In this document: piece after piece, positions 1 through 6,878 of the stretch
Layout: every line of letters begins with the position of its first letter
Numbering within the stretch: position 1 is the stretch's first letter
From: Patescibacteria group bacterium
GTDB taxonomy: Bacteria; Patescibacteriota; Minisyncoccia; UBA6257; 02-FULL-45-10c
Assembly: GCA_018896875.1 (NCBI GenBank)
Contig: JAHILT010000051.1
Coordinates: 1-7,054 of the forward strand
Length of the DNA stretch: 7,054 nt
Direction: 5' to 3'
Made by a program: the position numbers and the translations under genes
The notes under the pieces: generated by a model
Told to the model about the DNA's origin: nothing
Seen by the model: only the letters and a program-made list of their open reading frames with translations
The model's database searches: none

Positions 1-372
1 AAAGAGCAGGTTAAAAAAGCAGTTAAGATAATTGCATTGATTATGATTCCTGGGATATTGATTACAGTATTTTTCGGTGATTTAATATTGCTTGCATTTG
101 GAAAAGAATATGCAACAGAAGGATTTAGATTCTTGCAGATATTGGCTGTTAGCGGGGTTTTTGTTGGGGTGAATGTTATCGGAAGTGCTATTCTTAGAAT
201 TAAAAAGAAAGTAAAATTATTAATTACAATCCCAATTATAAATTTTATTAATATTACTATACTAGTTTACTTTTTGTTAGGATACGGGCTTATAGGAATT
301 GGAGTTGCGTGGATTATTAGTAACTTAATGATTAATCTTATCTATTTTTGGATGTTTCTTAAAGGATTATAG
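1..372 (+). CDS. Polysaccharide/lipid-linked glycan flippase (MOP superfamily), C-terminal part, 5'-truncated by window
   Basis: The reading frame is open from the first base, so only the last 123 residues are visible and the true start lies outside the window; the TTG at 37 is an internal Leu codon. The fragment is strongly hydrophobic with about four membrane segments (roughly residues 9-26, 45-62, 73-93 and 97-117), joined by short basic loops such as the RIKKKVK stretch at 66-72. The FGKEYA loop (33-38) after the first helix and the Gly-rich GLIGIGVAW near the end (96-104) are typical of the C-terminal half of Wzx/RfbX-like oligosaccharide flippases. Such proteins move lipid-linked oligosaccharide across the cytoplasmic membrane, which fits the five glycosyltransferase genes alongside. 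The gene ends with TAG and converges on the next gene with 5 nt between stop codons. The fold family is fairly secure; substrate and exact subfamily cannot be told. Confidence 0.82.
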   Translation, partial: KEQVKKAVKIIALIMIPGILITVFFGDLILLAFGKEYATEGFRFLQILAVSGVFVGVNVIGSAILRIKKKVKLLITIPIINFINITILVYFLLGYGLIGIGVAWIISNLMINLIYFWMFLKGL

Positions 373-377
373 TTTGT

Positions 378-1442
378 TTAAATAATTGTCTGAAAAACTT
401 TTAAATATTTTTTAGCAACTTTATCCCAAGAATACTTTAATGCTTTCTTTCTTGCGTTCTTTTCAATCATCTTTCTCTTTTTTTCATTTGTCATTAAATC
501 AACTATTGCATTCTTCAAAGCATTTTCATCTTTCGCAGGAATTATGATTCCGTCTTTTTTGTCTTCGATATATTCTGAAAATCCTAAAGGTGTTGCTATT
601 ACTGCTCTTCCGCAGGACATTGCTTCAAGTCCGCATAAAGGTAAACCTTCTCTATGCGATGGGAAAATGCATATTGTTGCTTTATTATAAAGTTTAACTA
701 ATTCTTCTGTTGATTGAAAACCCAAATTCTTTGTATTTGGTAAATTAATTAAATTTTCAAGATGACCCTGTCCTGCAAACCAAAATTCATATTGAGGCAA
801 TTGTTTTGCTACATTAATTATCTCTCTAACCCCTTTAATATCAATAAATCTTCCAGTAAAGAGAATTACATTCTTTTTTTGTTTGATTTTTTTTAGAGAT
901 TTGAATGTTTTTGAGTCTACTCCATTTGGGATAACTATCATTTTCCTTTTGTATTTTTCTGGGAAATTTTTAATTTGATGATGTGAAACTGAAATTAATT
1001 TGGATGAATTAATAAGACTTTTTTTAACTCTGGAACTCATAAAAAATTTATATCCAAAATTAGGAGGATTAATAAAATGGACAATGTCGGTGCCATGAAA
1101 AGTTATTATAAAAGGGATTTTTTTTGAATTAAAAATACGATAAAATCTTAAAGGACTTATCATATGAGTATTAATTAAATCAAAGTTATTATTGTCTAAT
1201 AATCTTTTAAGATTTTTTGATATAAAAAGGAGTTCTTTTTGAGTAATGTAATTGTTTTTCATCGAGAATTTTCCTACATCTAATATTTTAATCTTTTTAA
1301 TATCTAAAAAATATTTTATTATTTCACTATTTAATATTAAGCTTACTTCATTTCTAGAGTCTTTTAAGGAATTCACTATATAATGAACAACTCTTTCTGC
1401 TCCTCCCCACCCCCCAGAGATCAAAACTATGCCAATTTTCAT
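378..1442 (-). CDS. Glycosyltransferase, GT4 family (GT-B fold)
   Basis: This 354-residue protein has the normal length and layout of a GT4 retaining glycosyltransferase, which transfers a sugar from a nucleotide-sugar donor to a lipid-linked or soluble acceptor in the cytoplasm. The N-terminal acceptor domain carries the Gly-rich loop GGAER (13-17) after a first beta strand, and FHGTD (115-119). The C-terminal donor domain begins near IPNGVD (171-176). It has TGR with a downstream KG (R198, K204), the GQG turn (224-226) and a complete E-x7-E motif (E265 to E273) followed by AMSCGRAVIAT. A YSW near 337-339 is the usual GT4 C-terminal helix signature. No signal peptide or membrane span is seen, so it is probably peripheral. 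The ATG sits directly on the first beta strand with no Shine-Dalgarno; a TATA-like box about 25 nt upstream suggests a leaderless message. The gene is transcribed alone, divergently from the GT2 gene. Donor sugar is unknown. Confidence 0.9.
   Translation of the reverse strand: MKIGIVLISGGWGGAERVVHYIVNSLKDSRNEVSLILNSEIIKYFLDIKKIKILDVGKFSMKNNYITQKELLFISKNLKRLLDNNNFDLINTHMISPLRFYRIFNSKKIPFIITFHGTDIVHFINPPNFGYKFFMSSRVKKSLINSSKLISVSHHQIKNFPEKYKRKMIVIPNGVDSKTFKSLKKIKQKKNVILFTGRFIDIKGVREIINVAKQLPQYEFWFAGQGHLENLINLPNTKNLGFQSTEELVKLYNKATICIFPSHREGLPLCGLEAMSCGRAVIATPLGFSEYIEDKKDGIIIPAKDENALKNAIVDLMTNEKKRKMIEKNARKKALKYSWDKVAKKYLKVFQTII
399..413 (+). terminator. Possible oligo-T terminator for the flippase gene
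   Basis: A T-rich tract ending in six T (408-413) lies about 36 nt after the flippase stop codon, inside the 3' end of the convergent GT4 gene. Archaeal RNA polymerase can terminate at such runs without a hairpin. The same T-runs are the complement of Lys codons of the opposing gene, so this may be coincidence. Confidence 0.22.
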
Positions 1443-1463
1443 TTAACTATATTAGACATAGCA

Positions 1464-1469
1464 TTTAAA
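1464..1469. promoter_or_regulatory. Putative shared bidirectional archaeal TATA box
   Basis: The 50-bp gap between two divergent genes (1443-1492) contains the palindrome TTTAAA. On the plus strand it reads TTTAAAAA and its centre is about 26 nt upstream of the GT2 ATG at 1493. On the minus strand it reads TTTAAATG and its centre is about 24 nt upstream of the GT4 ATG at 1442. Archaeal TATA boxes are normally centred about 26 nt before the transcription start, so both messages would begin at or within a few bases of their start codons. Neither start has a convincing Shine-Dalgarno sequence, which agrees with leaderless translation. No clear purine-rich BRE is evident on either side. AT-rich sequence gives such hexamers by chance, so the call rests on the spacing to both starts. 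Confidence 0.5.
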
Positions 1470-1492
1470 AAAGCTTTGGATTAATTTTATTT

Positions 1493-2368
1493 ATGGTTAA
1501 AAAACATTTTGTGTCTGTTGTGATTCCAACATATAACAATGAGAAATTGATAAAAAAGTGTGTAAATTCTATCTTAAATCAAACATATACAGATTTTGAA
1601 TTAATAATTATTGACGACGGATCTACAGATAATAGTATAAAAGTATTAAAAGGATTTAAAGATAAACGATTAAAAATCTTAGTGAATAAAACAAATAAAG
1701 GTTCTGCCCATAGTAGAAATAAAGGTATTAGTGTTGCCACAGGGAAATATATTTTTTTTATAGATGGGGATTGTATTGCTTCAAAAAATTGGATAGAACA
1801 GGGAATTAAAACATTTAATGAAAATGGGTGTGTTGGTGTTGAAGGTGCAGTTTATTATGTTTCAAAACAATATAAACCAACAGCTTATGATGATATTGGT
1901 CAAAATTTAGAAGGACAACAATATATGACGGGAAATATTGCATACACAAAAAAAATATTGGAAAAGGTTGGTGGTTTCAATGCCAAATTAAAGCGTATGC
2001 AAGATCGAGATTTAGGTTTGAGAATTATAAAAATAGGAGAAATCATATTTAATAAAAAAATGGAGGTTAGGCATCAAAAATTTTATATGACTTTTAAGAA
2101 AAAAATTAAGACCTTCGGAGAATGTGCAAAAGCAAAAGTATATTTGTTTAAACAATATGATGATAATGAAGAAATATATTGTAGGATTTATAGGCCATTA
2201 AATTTATTGACTATAATTTGTCCGTTATTTCTTTTTGGAGTATTTTTTTTACATAAATATAAAACATTAAAAGATTATAAAACAATTTTATATATCTATC
2301 CTTCATTAATAGTAGAGAGATTTATGTTGTGGAAGACTGCCATTAATGAAAAAGTTTTTTTAGTCTAA
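1493..2368 (+). CDS. Glycosyltransferase, GT2 family (GT-A fold), with C-terminal membrane segment
   Basis: This 291-residue protein is a GT2 inverting glycosyltransferase. Its N-terminal catalytic domain (about 6-200) contains VVIPTYN (9-15), the nucleotide-binding DDGSTD (41-46), the metal-binding DGD (91-93, the DxD motif) and a QDRDLGLRI block (170-178) equivalent to the (E/D)D-x-DL acceptor/base motif. All expected catalytic elements are therefore present. After the catalytic domain comes a basic, Lys-rich stretch (202-220). A hydrophobic segment (about 235-254) follows and probably anchors the enzyme to the membrane; a weaker one is at about 262-275. The likely job is adding a sugar to a lipid-linked glycan on the cytoplasmic face. 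The ATG follows the TATA-like box without a usable Shine-Dalgarno (only GGA 13 nt upstream). The gene ends with TAA, 1 nt from the stop codon of the convergent membrane-protein gene. Donor and acceptor are not predictable. Confidence 0.9.
   Translation: MVKKHFVSVVIPTYNNEKLIKKCVNSILNQTYTDFELIIIDDGSTDNSIKVLKGFKDKRLKILVNKTNKGSAHSRNKGISVATGKYIFFIDGDCIASKNWIEQGIKTFNENGCVGVEGAVYYVSKQYKPTAYDDIGQNLEGQQYMTGNIAYTKKILEKVGGFNAKLKRMQDRDLGLRIIKIGEIIFNKKMEVRHQKFYMTFKKKIKTFGECAKAKVYLFKQYDDNEEIYCRIYRPLNLLTIICPLFLFGVFFLHKYKTLKDYKTILYIYPSLIVERFMLWKTAINEKVFLV
2349..2361. terminator. Possible two-way oligo-T termination region between convergent genes
   Basis: At the convergent junction an A5-G-T7 block gives seven T on the plus strand (2355-2361) and five T on the minus strand (2353-2349). 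The minus-strand run is about 17 nt beyond the stop codon of the DUF2206-like gene, a sensible place for archaeal T-stretch termination. The plus-strand run precedes the GT2 stop codon, so GT2 transcripts more plausibly end in the T-rich stretch at 2407-2424. No hairpin is evident. Lys-rich coding sequence yields many such runs in this window, so support is weak. Confidence 0.25.
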
Positions 2369-2369
2369 C

Positions 2370-4664
2370 TTATTTAAGAATTTTAGATTCTCCAGTTGAA
2401 TAAATATTATTTTTATTTTCATTTAGAAATTCTTCTGGAAAAGAATATGTAAGAGCAGTCATCTTGTGAGCAGTAGCTGATTTTTTTTCTACAATATTAG
2501 TGTAACTTGAATAAACATAAGAATTTTTATCGATTAAGCTAGGCATCATACCTTCAAAATGAAAATAAATCCCTCCAAAAGCAAATATTTTTCTACTGCT
2601 AAATTGATCTACGTAAATAAAATTAGAAGAATCATAATTTTGAGATAACCACTCAGCAGATTTAACTTCACTATTATGAACATACAAGGGCATAGTTGAT
2701 TCTAAAAAATTGTTTAAATTTAGATTGCCTTGGGTTCCGCCAGTAATTTCTTGTATAAATCCTGTAGAAAAAAGGAAGTAAGCAATGAAGATTAGGAAGA
2801 CAATTTTTATTCTTCCAGGTTCACTTTTAATAAACCAAAATACCTTTAAACAACAGAAGATTGTTGCCACGGCAAGAATAATTAGGGCTTGTAAATATAA
2901 TCTTCCCAGAGGGTATTTTATCGAAAGGATAGGCAAAGTAATAATCAAACCGATAATCGTTGCTGCTCCAAAAGAGATGGAAAGATACTCTGTTTTCATT
3001 AAAGAACTTTTAACTTTTAAGAAAATAAGGGAAATTGGGCTTAATAAAATTAAGAGCTTAATTAGTTTCTTCAATATTTCTCCGATTAAATTTATACTCT
3101 TAAAAATAGAATAATCGATTTTTAATGGCAATACTTTGGGGTAAGATGTTTTTGGAGGATATTTACTAGTTATTTCTTCAGGATACAAACTCAGATAGGA
3201 TTTATTTGCATATTCTAGATCTTTAGTTAAGGTATAATTTGCTAAAAGATTGGTGGGGCTTATTTGTTCTGAAAATAAAGTAAATTGATTAATTAATGAA
3301 CTACCAGGCTGTTTTAAATCTTCATTAAAAATATCTTTTATATTTATGATAGAATCTGAAAGAACATTCATTAAACCTCCTGTGAGGAAAGTTGTTTGAG
3401 AGTACCATAAGAACGCAAAAATAAATATCACAAACAGTAATGTTCCTGTAAGATTCAGTTTACTTGACCCCAAAATTTTTTCTTTATTTGAATTTTTTGC
3501 GTTAAATTGTTGAGACCTAATATATATTTGAGATATTAAAAATGTGAAAAGTAATATCCCTAATGCGATATAGCTTGTAGAATAATGAGACACTATCATT
3601 GAAAAACTAAAACATATGATTAAGATTTTTTTATTTCTAGAAAAATTATTTTTGAACAATACAAGTAAAATTAATGAAAAGAATAATATTGCAATTTCTT
3701 GTCTCGCTAATATTGGCATTTCCATCATGTAATTAGGTGTTGAAATTAAAAAAAAGCTAGCAAGAAAAGAGAGAATTTTTTTATAGAATATATTAAAGAA
3801 AAGGAATAGAATAACAGGTACAAAAGAAAAAAGAATTTGGAAGAGAATTTTAAATACCATTTGATTAAATATACTAGAAAAAGATATTAAAATTTTAGGC
3901 AAGATATTCAAACTTAAACATGCATTGTAAGCATCTCGAAAATAATCCATACTCCAAAATGAGTTTTCCATTGTTAGATTGAAAACATAATACTCTTGAC
4001 TTATATCCCATCCAGATACATACCAACTCCTTAAACTAAACATCAACAGCAAAGCCAAACTAATCCAATACAAAGCCCAAGGATAAATATTGGGATTAAG
4101 TTTTTTTCTAAAAAGAACCATCATGAAAACATAAACTGCTATTCCCCCCAACATTATCATTGTTAGGTAATTTGGTCCTCGATTATTGAGAAGAAAAGCT
4201 CCGAGAATAGAAAGAACAGGCAAGAGCATAGGAACAATAAAAAATATTCTATTAGTCCAATCTAACTTTGGCATATTTATCTCAAACGGCTTTAAATCCT
4301 TATTTCTAATCCATGCAATTATCCAAAATGCTATTAAGAAGATATTGAAACAAATTAAAATCGGATATAATGATAAAGGTTTGTCTGTAATATTTAACAA
4401 AGGCAAAATCCAGTTTACAGCCAATCCCCCAAACATAATAAAACTAACACTAAGCCCAACAACATAAACAAGATATTCCCAAAATCCAACTTCTCGGATT
4501 TTCAACATCAACATAATTAATAATCCTGGAATTGTTATAAGGAAGATAAAACCTAATGCAGCTCTAATATAAAATTGATTTAAATTAAATAAAACTAGGA
4601 TATTTATCAATATGATAAATGCTAATATTTCATAAAAGATTTTATTTTTTGTTAGTTTGAGCAT
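2370..4664 (-). CDS. Large polytopic membrane protein resembling DUF2206; possible GT-C-like transferase or polymerase
   Basis: The product is 764 residues with a basic N-terminus (MLKLTKNK) leading straight into a first membrane helix. About a dozen or more hydrophobic segments run to about 637, and a soluble C-terminal tail follows (about 640-764). Architecture and motifs resemble the DUF2206 predicted membrane proteins found near archaeal surface-glycan genes; this is recognition by eye, not a search result. Candidate functional residues are in loops: GWDISQEYY (218-226, Asp220 and Glu224, similar in placement to the first-loop acidic motif of GT-C enzymes), ARQE (320-323), SHYST (359-363) and GRLY (587-590). 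A membrane-embedded glycosyltransferase, glycan polymerase or ligase would fit, but activity is not established. The start lies 23 nt inside the upstream GT4 gene, implying coupling; no strong Shine-Dalgarno is seen. It is the last gene of its operon, ending 1 nt from the GT2 stop. Confidence 0.72.
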   Translation of the reverse strand: MLKLTKNKIFYEILAFIILINILVLFNLNQFYIRAALGFIFLITIPGLLIMLMLKIREVGFWEYLVYVVGLSVSFIMFGGLAVNWILPLLNITDKPLSLYPILICFNIFLIAFWIIAWIRNKDLKPFEINMPKLDWTNRIFFIVPMLLPVLSILGAFLLNNRGPNYLTMIMLGGIAVYVFMMVLFRKKLNPNIYPWALYWISLALLLMFSLRSWYVSGWDISQEYYVFNLTMENSFWSMDYFRDAYNACLSLNILPKILISFSSIFNQMVFKILFQILFSFVPVILFLFFNIFYKKILSFLASFFLISTPNYMMEMPILARQEIAILFFSLILLVLFKNNFSRNKKILIICFSFSMIVSHYSTSYIALGILLFTFLISQIYIRSQQFNAKNSNKEKILGSSKLNLTGTLLFVIFIFAFLWYSQTTFLTGGLMNVLSDSIINIKDIFNEDLKQPGSSLINQFTLFSEQISPTNLLANYTLTKDLEYANKSYLSLYPEEITSKYPPKTSYPKVLPLKIDYSIFKSINLIGEILKKLIKLLILLSPISLIFLKVKSSLMKTEYLSISFGAATIIGLIITLPILSIKYPLGRLYLQALIILAVATIFCCLKVFWFIKSEPGRIKIVFLIFIAYFLFSTGFIQEITGGTQGNLNLNNFLESTMPLYVHNSEVKSAEWLSQNYDSSNFIYVDQFSSRKIFAFGGIYFHFEGMMPSLIDKNSYVYSSYTNIVEKKSATAHKMTALTYSFPEEFLNENKNNIYSTGESKILK

Positions 4665-5766
4665 TTTTACTATGTTCTTTTAGAACTTCTTCATATACTT
4701 GTTCAGTTTGTTCTACAATTTTATTCCAAGAATATTCTTTTGCTTTATTTTTTGCCATTTGTACAAGTTGTTTACGGGTTTTTTCATTTTCAATTAATTT
4801 GTCTATCTGAATTGCAAAATTTTTTGGGGTAGGAGGATTAACTAAAATCCCGATATTTTTTATAAGTTCTCTAATTCCGCGAACATTAGACGCTATAATT
4901 AAATTTTCTGAAGCCATTGCTTCGAGTAAAACTAATGGGAGAGATTCGTAACTAGAAGCGAGTAAAAAAATATCAGATTTTTTATATATTTTTATTAATT
5001 CTTTGCCATCTTTTCTACCATGCATATAAACATTTTTAATATTTTTTTCTGATATAATATTTTGGAGTTTTTGTTTTTGCTCTCCATCTCCGACAATATG
5101 CAATTTAACATTGTTCTGTATAAATGCCATAGATTTCAACAATATATCTACATTTTTTTCAATAGATAAACGACCAACATATAATAAATTTTTATGTTTG
5201 TTTTTTATGTTTGTTTTTTTAGAAATAAAAAAAGATTTGCTCACACCATTTGGAATAATTTTTACATTCTTTATATTTTTATATTTTTCTAAAAATATTT
5301 TTTTATTTTCTTTTGTTAGTACGATTACACAATTTGCACTTTCAAGCACCTTTTTAAGAAAAAGATTTTTATAATATTTTAATAAAAAACCAAATTTTCC
5401 TGTTGGTTCAGAATCAACATGAATATGGGCGATATAAGGAATTTTACGAATTTTTGAAATTAAATAAACAACTTCTGGAACAAATGCCTGTGCTATATGG
5501 ATATGCATAATAGAATCTTTTGGAATTCTTATAAGTTTCCAAAATAAAGGAAATATAATGGGGGTATGTGCAAATTCCCAACTCTTTAAATAATTTATTT
5601 TAAGATTTTTTGTTGATTTTAATTTTCCTTTTTCACATCCAATATCTGATGTAAAAACTTCAACCTGATGTTTATTCATAGCAAGTTCTTCTGATAATGC
5701 TTTTACTACATTTTGAAGCCCTCCGCAATAAGGGGAATAATATGGTGTAATTTGATAAATTTTCAT
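4642..5766 (-). CDS. Glycosyltransferase, GT4 family (GT-B fold)
   Basis: This 374-residue protein is a complete GT4 enzyme. The N-terminal domain starts on the first beta strand (MKIYQITPYYSPYCGG) with the Gly-rich loop GGLQ at 15-18, MHIHIAQ at 87-93 and a second HIHVDSE at 114-120. The donor domain begins after IPNGVSK (171-177). It has VGRL with a following EKN (R199, K204), the GDGE turn (226-229) and an intact E-x7-E motif (E274 to E282) in YESLPLVLLEAMA. A YSW (345-347) marks the final helix. The last 14 residues are a polar, Lys-rich tail, and the final codons overlap the next gene by 23 nt. Its ATG overlaps the upstream gene's TGA as ATGA, with no Shine-Dalgarno, so translation probably depends on termination-reinitiation. 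It presumably adds one sugar in the same glycan pathway as its neighbours; donor and linkage are unknown. Confidence 0.9.
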   Translation of the reverse strand: MKIYQITPYYSPYCGGLQNVVKALSEELAMNKHQVEVFTSDIGCEKGKLKSTKNLKINYLKSWEFAHTPIIFPLFWKLIRIPKDSIMHIHIAQAFVPEVVYLISKIRKIPYIAHIHVDSEPTGKFGFLLKYYKNLFLKKVLESANCVIVLTKENKKIFLEKYKNIKNVKIIPNGVSKSFFISKKTNIKNKHKNLLYVGRLSIEKNVDILLKSMAFIQNNVKLHIVGDGEQKQKLQNIISEKNIKNVYMHGRKDGKELIKIYKKSDIFLLASSYESLPLVLLEAMASENLIIASNVRGIRELIKNIGILVNPPTPKNFAIQIDKLIENEKTRKQLVQMAKNKAKEYSWNKIVEQTEQVYEEVLKEHSKNAQTNKK

Positions 5767-6878
5767 TTTGTTTTTAGTATTTTTTCAAAATCATTTATTA
5801 ATATTTGATTAATTTTTGAACTATTTTCTTTTTGAACTATTTTCTTATATTTATGTTCGACCTCATCTATTTTACTTTGATTCTTTAACAATCCAACAAT
5901 TTCTTTAAATAAAATTTGTGAGTTTTGTTTTGGGATTAATATGCCAATATCTTTTAAACTCTCTTTTAAGCCACCAGTTTTTGTGGCAATAACAACTTTA
6001 TTCGTTGCAAGTGCTAAATTTAAAACACCACTTTGTTCTGCAGAATTATAAGGTAATATGACTAATTTTGCTCTTTTGAATAATGAATAAACATATTTAT
6101 CTTCAATAAATCCTAAAAATTTTATATGCTCTTCCAAATTGTTTTTCCCAACATCATTTTTTAGTGATTCGAGATACTTTTTATCCTTGTTCCCAAATAT
6201 TTTAAAAAAACCCTTTCTTTGCCTTACACATCCTGCAATAATTGTCAAAGTATTATCTGCAATCTTTTTTTCATTTTTTACTAATTTATTTGTAGCGGAG
6301 ATTAAATATTCAATCCCTTTTGATGATGTAATATACCCAAAATACAAAATAACCTTTTTATTTTTTAATCTATATTTATCTTCAATTTCCTTTTTTAGAA
6401 AAGTTTTATTTTTAAACTGATAAGTTCCATGAGGAATAATTTTTATGATATTTTTCTTAACATGGCATTTGTTTATTAGTTTATTTTTTCCTTCCTGCGT
6501 ATGAACATAAATTCTATCGAAAACTTTTAAAAAAATATAATAATATATTCGGGCAATAAAACCAAGAATTTCTATTTCTCTTGCGATTTCATGCAAATTT
6601 GTAGTTACTTTTATGTTTTTAAAAAATATCTTGATAAAAAATAAATTTAGATATATCCATAAACTAGAAAACCCATACATAGAAATGGCGTATTCCACTC
6701 TTAAAATATCGGGCTTATTTTTTCTAATATAATTAAATATGTTAAAGAAAATAAAAGTATTAGAACCTATAACCTCTACATTTACTTTGCTATTTCTTAA
6801 GTTTGTAACAAGGCGTTCTGTGTATATGCTAATCCCCCCTTTTTGAGGAGGATATGGTGATATAAAACAAATCCTCAT
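5763..6878 (-). CDS. Divergent GT4-like glycosyltransferase with altered donor-site motifs
   Basis: The 371-residue product has a GT-B layout. The first strand is MRICFISPYPPQKGG with its Gly pair at 14-15; LHE is at 95-97 and IPHG at 148-151 in place of the usual IPNG. In the donor domain the loop that normally reads GR-x-KG is GYITSSKG (181-188): the Arg is Tyr182, while Lys187 is kept. The E-x7-E region is represented by EQSGVLNLALATNKVVIAT (281-299), which keeps the glycine and hydrophobic pattern but lacks the second Glu. Variants with an SGVL-type motif occur among GT4 relatives, so it is probably an active enzyme of a distinct subfamily rather than a dead one. The start overlaps the upstream gene's stop as ATGA. 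A GGTG, a possible Shine-Dalgarno core, lies 5 nt upstream (6884-6887). GC is about 24-25% over this gene. Substrate is unknown. Confidence 0.82.
   Translation of the reverse strand: MRICFISPYPPQKGGISIYTERLVTNLRNSKVNVEVIGSNTFIFFNIFNYIRKNKPDILRVEYAISMYGFSSLWIYLNLFFIKIFFKNIKVTTNLHEIAREIEILGFIARIYYYIFLKVFDRIYVHTQEGKNKLINKCHVKKNIIKIIPHGTYQFKNKTFLKKEIEDKYRLKNKKVILYFGYITSSKGIEYLISATNKLVKNEKKIADNTLTIIAGCVRQRKGFFKIFGNKDKKYLESLKNDVGKNNLEEHIKFLGFIEDKYVYSLFKRAKLVILPYNSAEQSGVLNLALATNKVVIATKTGGLKESLKDIGILIPKQNSQILFKEIVGLLKNQSKIDEVEHKYKKIVQKENSSKINQILINDFEKILKTK

Noticed and set aside
37..372. TTG at 37 as a start codon for the flippase gene
   Set aside because: The frame is open to base 1, the residues before 37 fit a flippase loop leading into a helix, and the product would be far shorter than the family.
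1470..1477. AAAGCTTT palindrome next to the TATA-like box as a regulator operator
   Set aside because: It is only 8 bp, occurs once, and sits in AT-rich sequence where such palindromes arise by chance.
1752..1759. T8 run in the GT2 gene just before the DGD codons as an attenuator or phase-variable tract
   Set aside because: It encodes Ile-Phe-Phe in the normal hydrophobic strand before the DxD motif, and runs of this length are common in the window (another T8 at 2243-2250).
2785..3114. Plus-strand open frame of 109 codons opposite the DUF2206-like gene
   Set aside because: It lies wholly within a well-supported membrane-protein gene on the other strand, has no recognisable domain, and its composition mirrors the antisense of hydrophobic codons.
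4186..4467. Plus-strand open frame of 93 codons
   Set aside because: It is antisense to the N-terminal membrane helices of the DUF2206-like gene and shows no family features, promoter or ribosome binding site.
5111..5374. Plus-strand Phe-rich open frame of 87 codons
   Set aside because: The hydrophobic, Phe-rich protein is the complement of Lys-rich coding sequence in the GT4 gene, so its membrane-like look is an artefact.
6139..6420. Plus-strand Phe/Ser-rich open frame of 93 codons
   Set aside because: It is antisense to the divergent GT4-like gene, with the same Lys-complement artefact.
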